DNA of 64,000 bases from Tetrahymena elliotti 4EA (Eukaryota; Ciliophora; Oligohymenophorea; Hymenostomatida; Tetrahymenidae), in contig JH720354.1 of the NCBI GenBank assembly GCA_000231825.2, forward strand, positions 38,965-102,964, given 5' to 3'. The position numbers and the translations under genes are program-made. How positions within the stretch are numbered: position 1 is the stretch's first letter; each line of letters opens with the position of its first letter. Of this stretch, positions 63,130-64,000 are shown piece after piece. The notes under the pieces were generated by a model. The model was given only the letters and a program-made list of their open reading frames with translations, was not told the DNA's origin and did not search any database.

Positions 63130-64000
63130 TTTATCAAAATAGAATTTATAAATTATTTAAAAAGTAAATGTAATTAGTAAAATATTAAAGGTTATTTGTC
63201 TATTAGTGATAGCAAAACACAGATTATTCTGTGAATAAATTTTAATTATTAAGCTTAGAAGTAAATAGAATTTAATATATTCATTTATATTAGTAATTTA
63301 ATAAAAATTTGCAAAAAACTCAATAATAAGGCATTCAAAAATTTCTATGTATTTGTTTTAGACTTTAAATAGAAATAGTTTTTAACATTGAAATTTTCTC
63401 TTCAAGATATTGAAAGTATTTGAGCTAAAAATTTAAAAAGAAATAAAAGAATTTGAAGTTTAAGAGAAAATTGTATTTTAAAAATTAAATTATTTAAAAA
63501 GTAAGAGAATATTAATTAAGAATAAAATTTATTTATTCTATCACCATGGCCACCAACATTAAATACTTGCAATTAATAAATGGAAAAAAACAAACAAAGA
63601 AAAATTACATTTAAAGATAAATTAAGAAACAAAAATTTATCAATTTAATTTATTAAAAATTTTTTTCTTGAAATTTTTTGAAAATGAATGGTTGGTTGAA
63701 AACATTAATTTTTATCTAAAATATTAAAAATTAATTTTTTTTATTTAGTATTTTTAGTTATTAGAATTTTTTTGATTTTGTCAATGAAAATTTTTGAACA
63801 TTCTTTTTACATAACATAATAACTTTATAAAGTAAAAATTAAATAAGAAATATTACCATAAATTAATTTACCAACAAAGTAATTTCTTTCATAATATTAG
63901 TATTGTCTGAAATGAAACAAAATATTTTTGAAAAGGTATTAAATATGAGAAAGATTTATAAATTAAAAATAAAATTAGATTTAATGATATTTATTTTTAT
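63130..64000. other. AT-rich 3' flank to window end
   Basis: No gene was recognised. It contains only A/T runs apart from a short CACCATGGCCACC patch at 63542-63554, which does not open a useful frame. Confidence 0.5.

Overview
The window looks like macronuclear DNA of an oligohymenophorean ciliate, most likely Tetrahymena or a close relative. Base composition is extremely AT-rich. Every convincing gene reads through many TAA and TAG codons and ends only at TGA, which is the ciliate code with TAA/TAG = Gln. Genes are split by short AT-only introns (mostly 46-260 nt, GTA..AG) and separated by 0.8-4.6 kb of nearly pure A/T. Standard-code ORFs are therefore mostly fragments or shadows. I rebuilt the genes by hand with Gln read-through and GT-AG splicing, checking phase at every junction.

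Layout. 1-407 (-): edge-cut membrane protein. 1.64-1.97 kb: decayed C-terminal fragment of the receptor family that follows. 3.1-4.7 kb (+): one-exon protein with weak leucine-rich character. 5.6-12.2 kb and 13.0-19.7 kb (+): two tandem large paralogues with signal peptide, many CxxC repeats, an EGF-like module, a GPS-like motif, a transmembrane segment, a long Gln/Asn-rich loop and a hydrophobic C-terminal domain, similar in order to polycystin-1-type proteins. 20.7-23.3 kb (-): MoxR/RavA-like AAA protein that has lost both Walker motifs. 25.2-30.8 kb (+): condensin CAP-D2/D3-like HEAT subunit. 31.8-34.0 kb (-): 12-TM organic-cation-type MFS transporter. 37.0-38.2 kb (-): protein with a PAS-like segment. 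41.2-43.4 kb (+): secreted protein of unknown function interrupted by a 1.05 kb intron. 46.7-47.3 kb (+) and 51.9-52.6 kb (-): two small proteins with N-myristoylation signals. 53.8-57.0 kb (+): acyl-CoA synthetase pseudogene. 58.5-61.2 kb (+): its intact, N-myristoylation-competent paralogue. 62.2-63.1 kb (+): phosphatidylinositol synthase.

The acyl-CoA synthetase and phosphatidylinositol synthase genes are neighbours with related lipid roles, but nothing shows co-regulation and ciliates do not use operons. The most notable features are the receptor array (two intact copies plus a fossil, one copy with an altered GPS cleavage triad), the catalytically dead MoxR-like protein, and the live/dead acyl-CoA synthetase pair. 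Three or four very short ORFs are listed with low confidence. No rRNA, tRNA, CRISPR array, telomere repeat or obvious chromosome-breakage sequence was recognised by eye.
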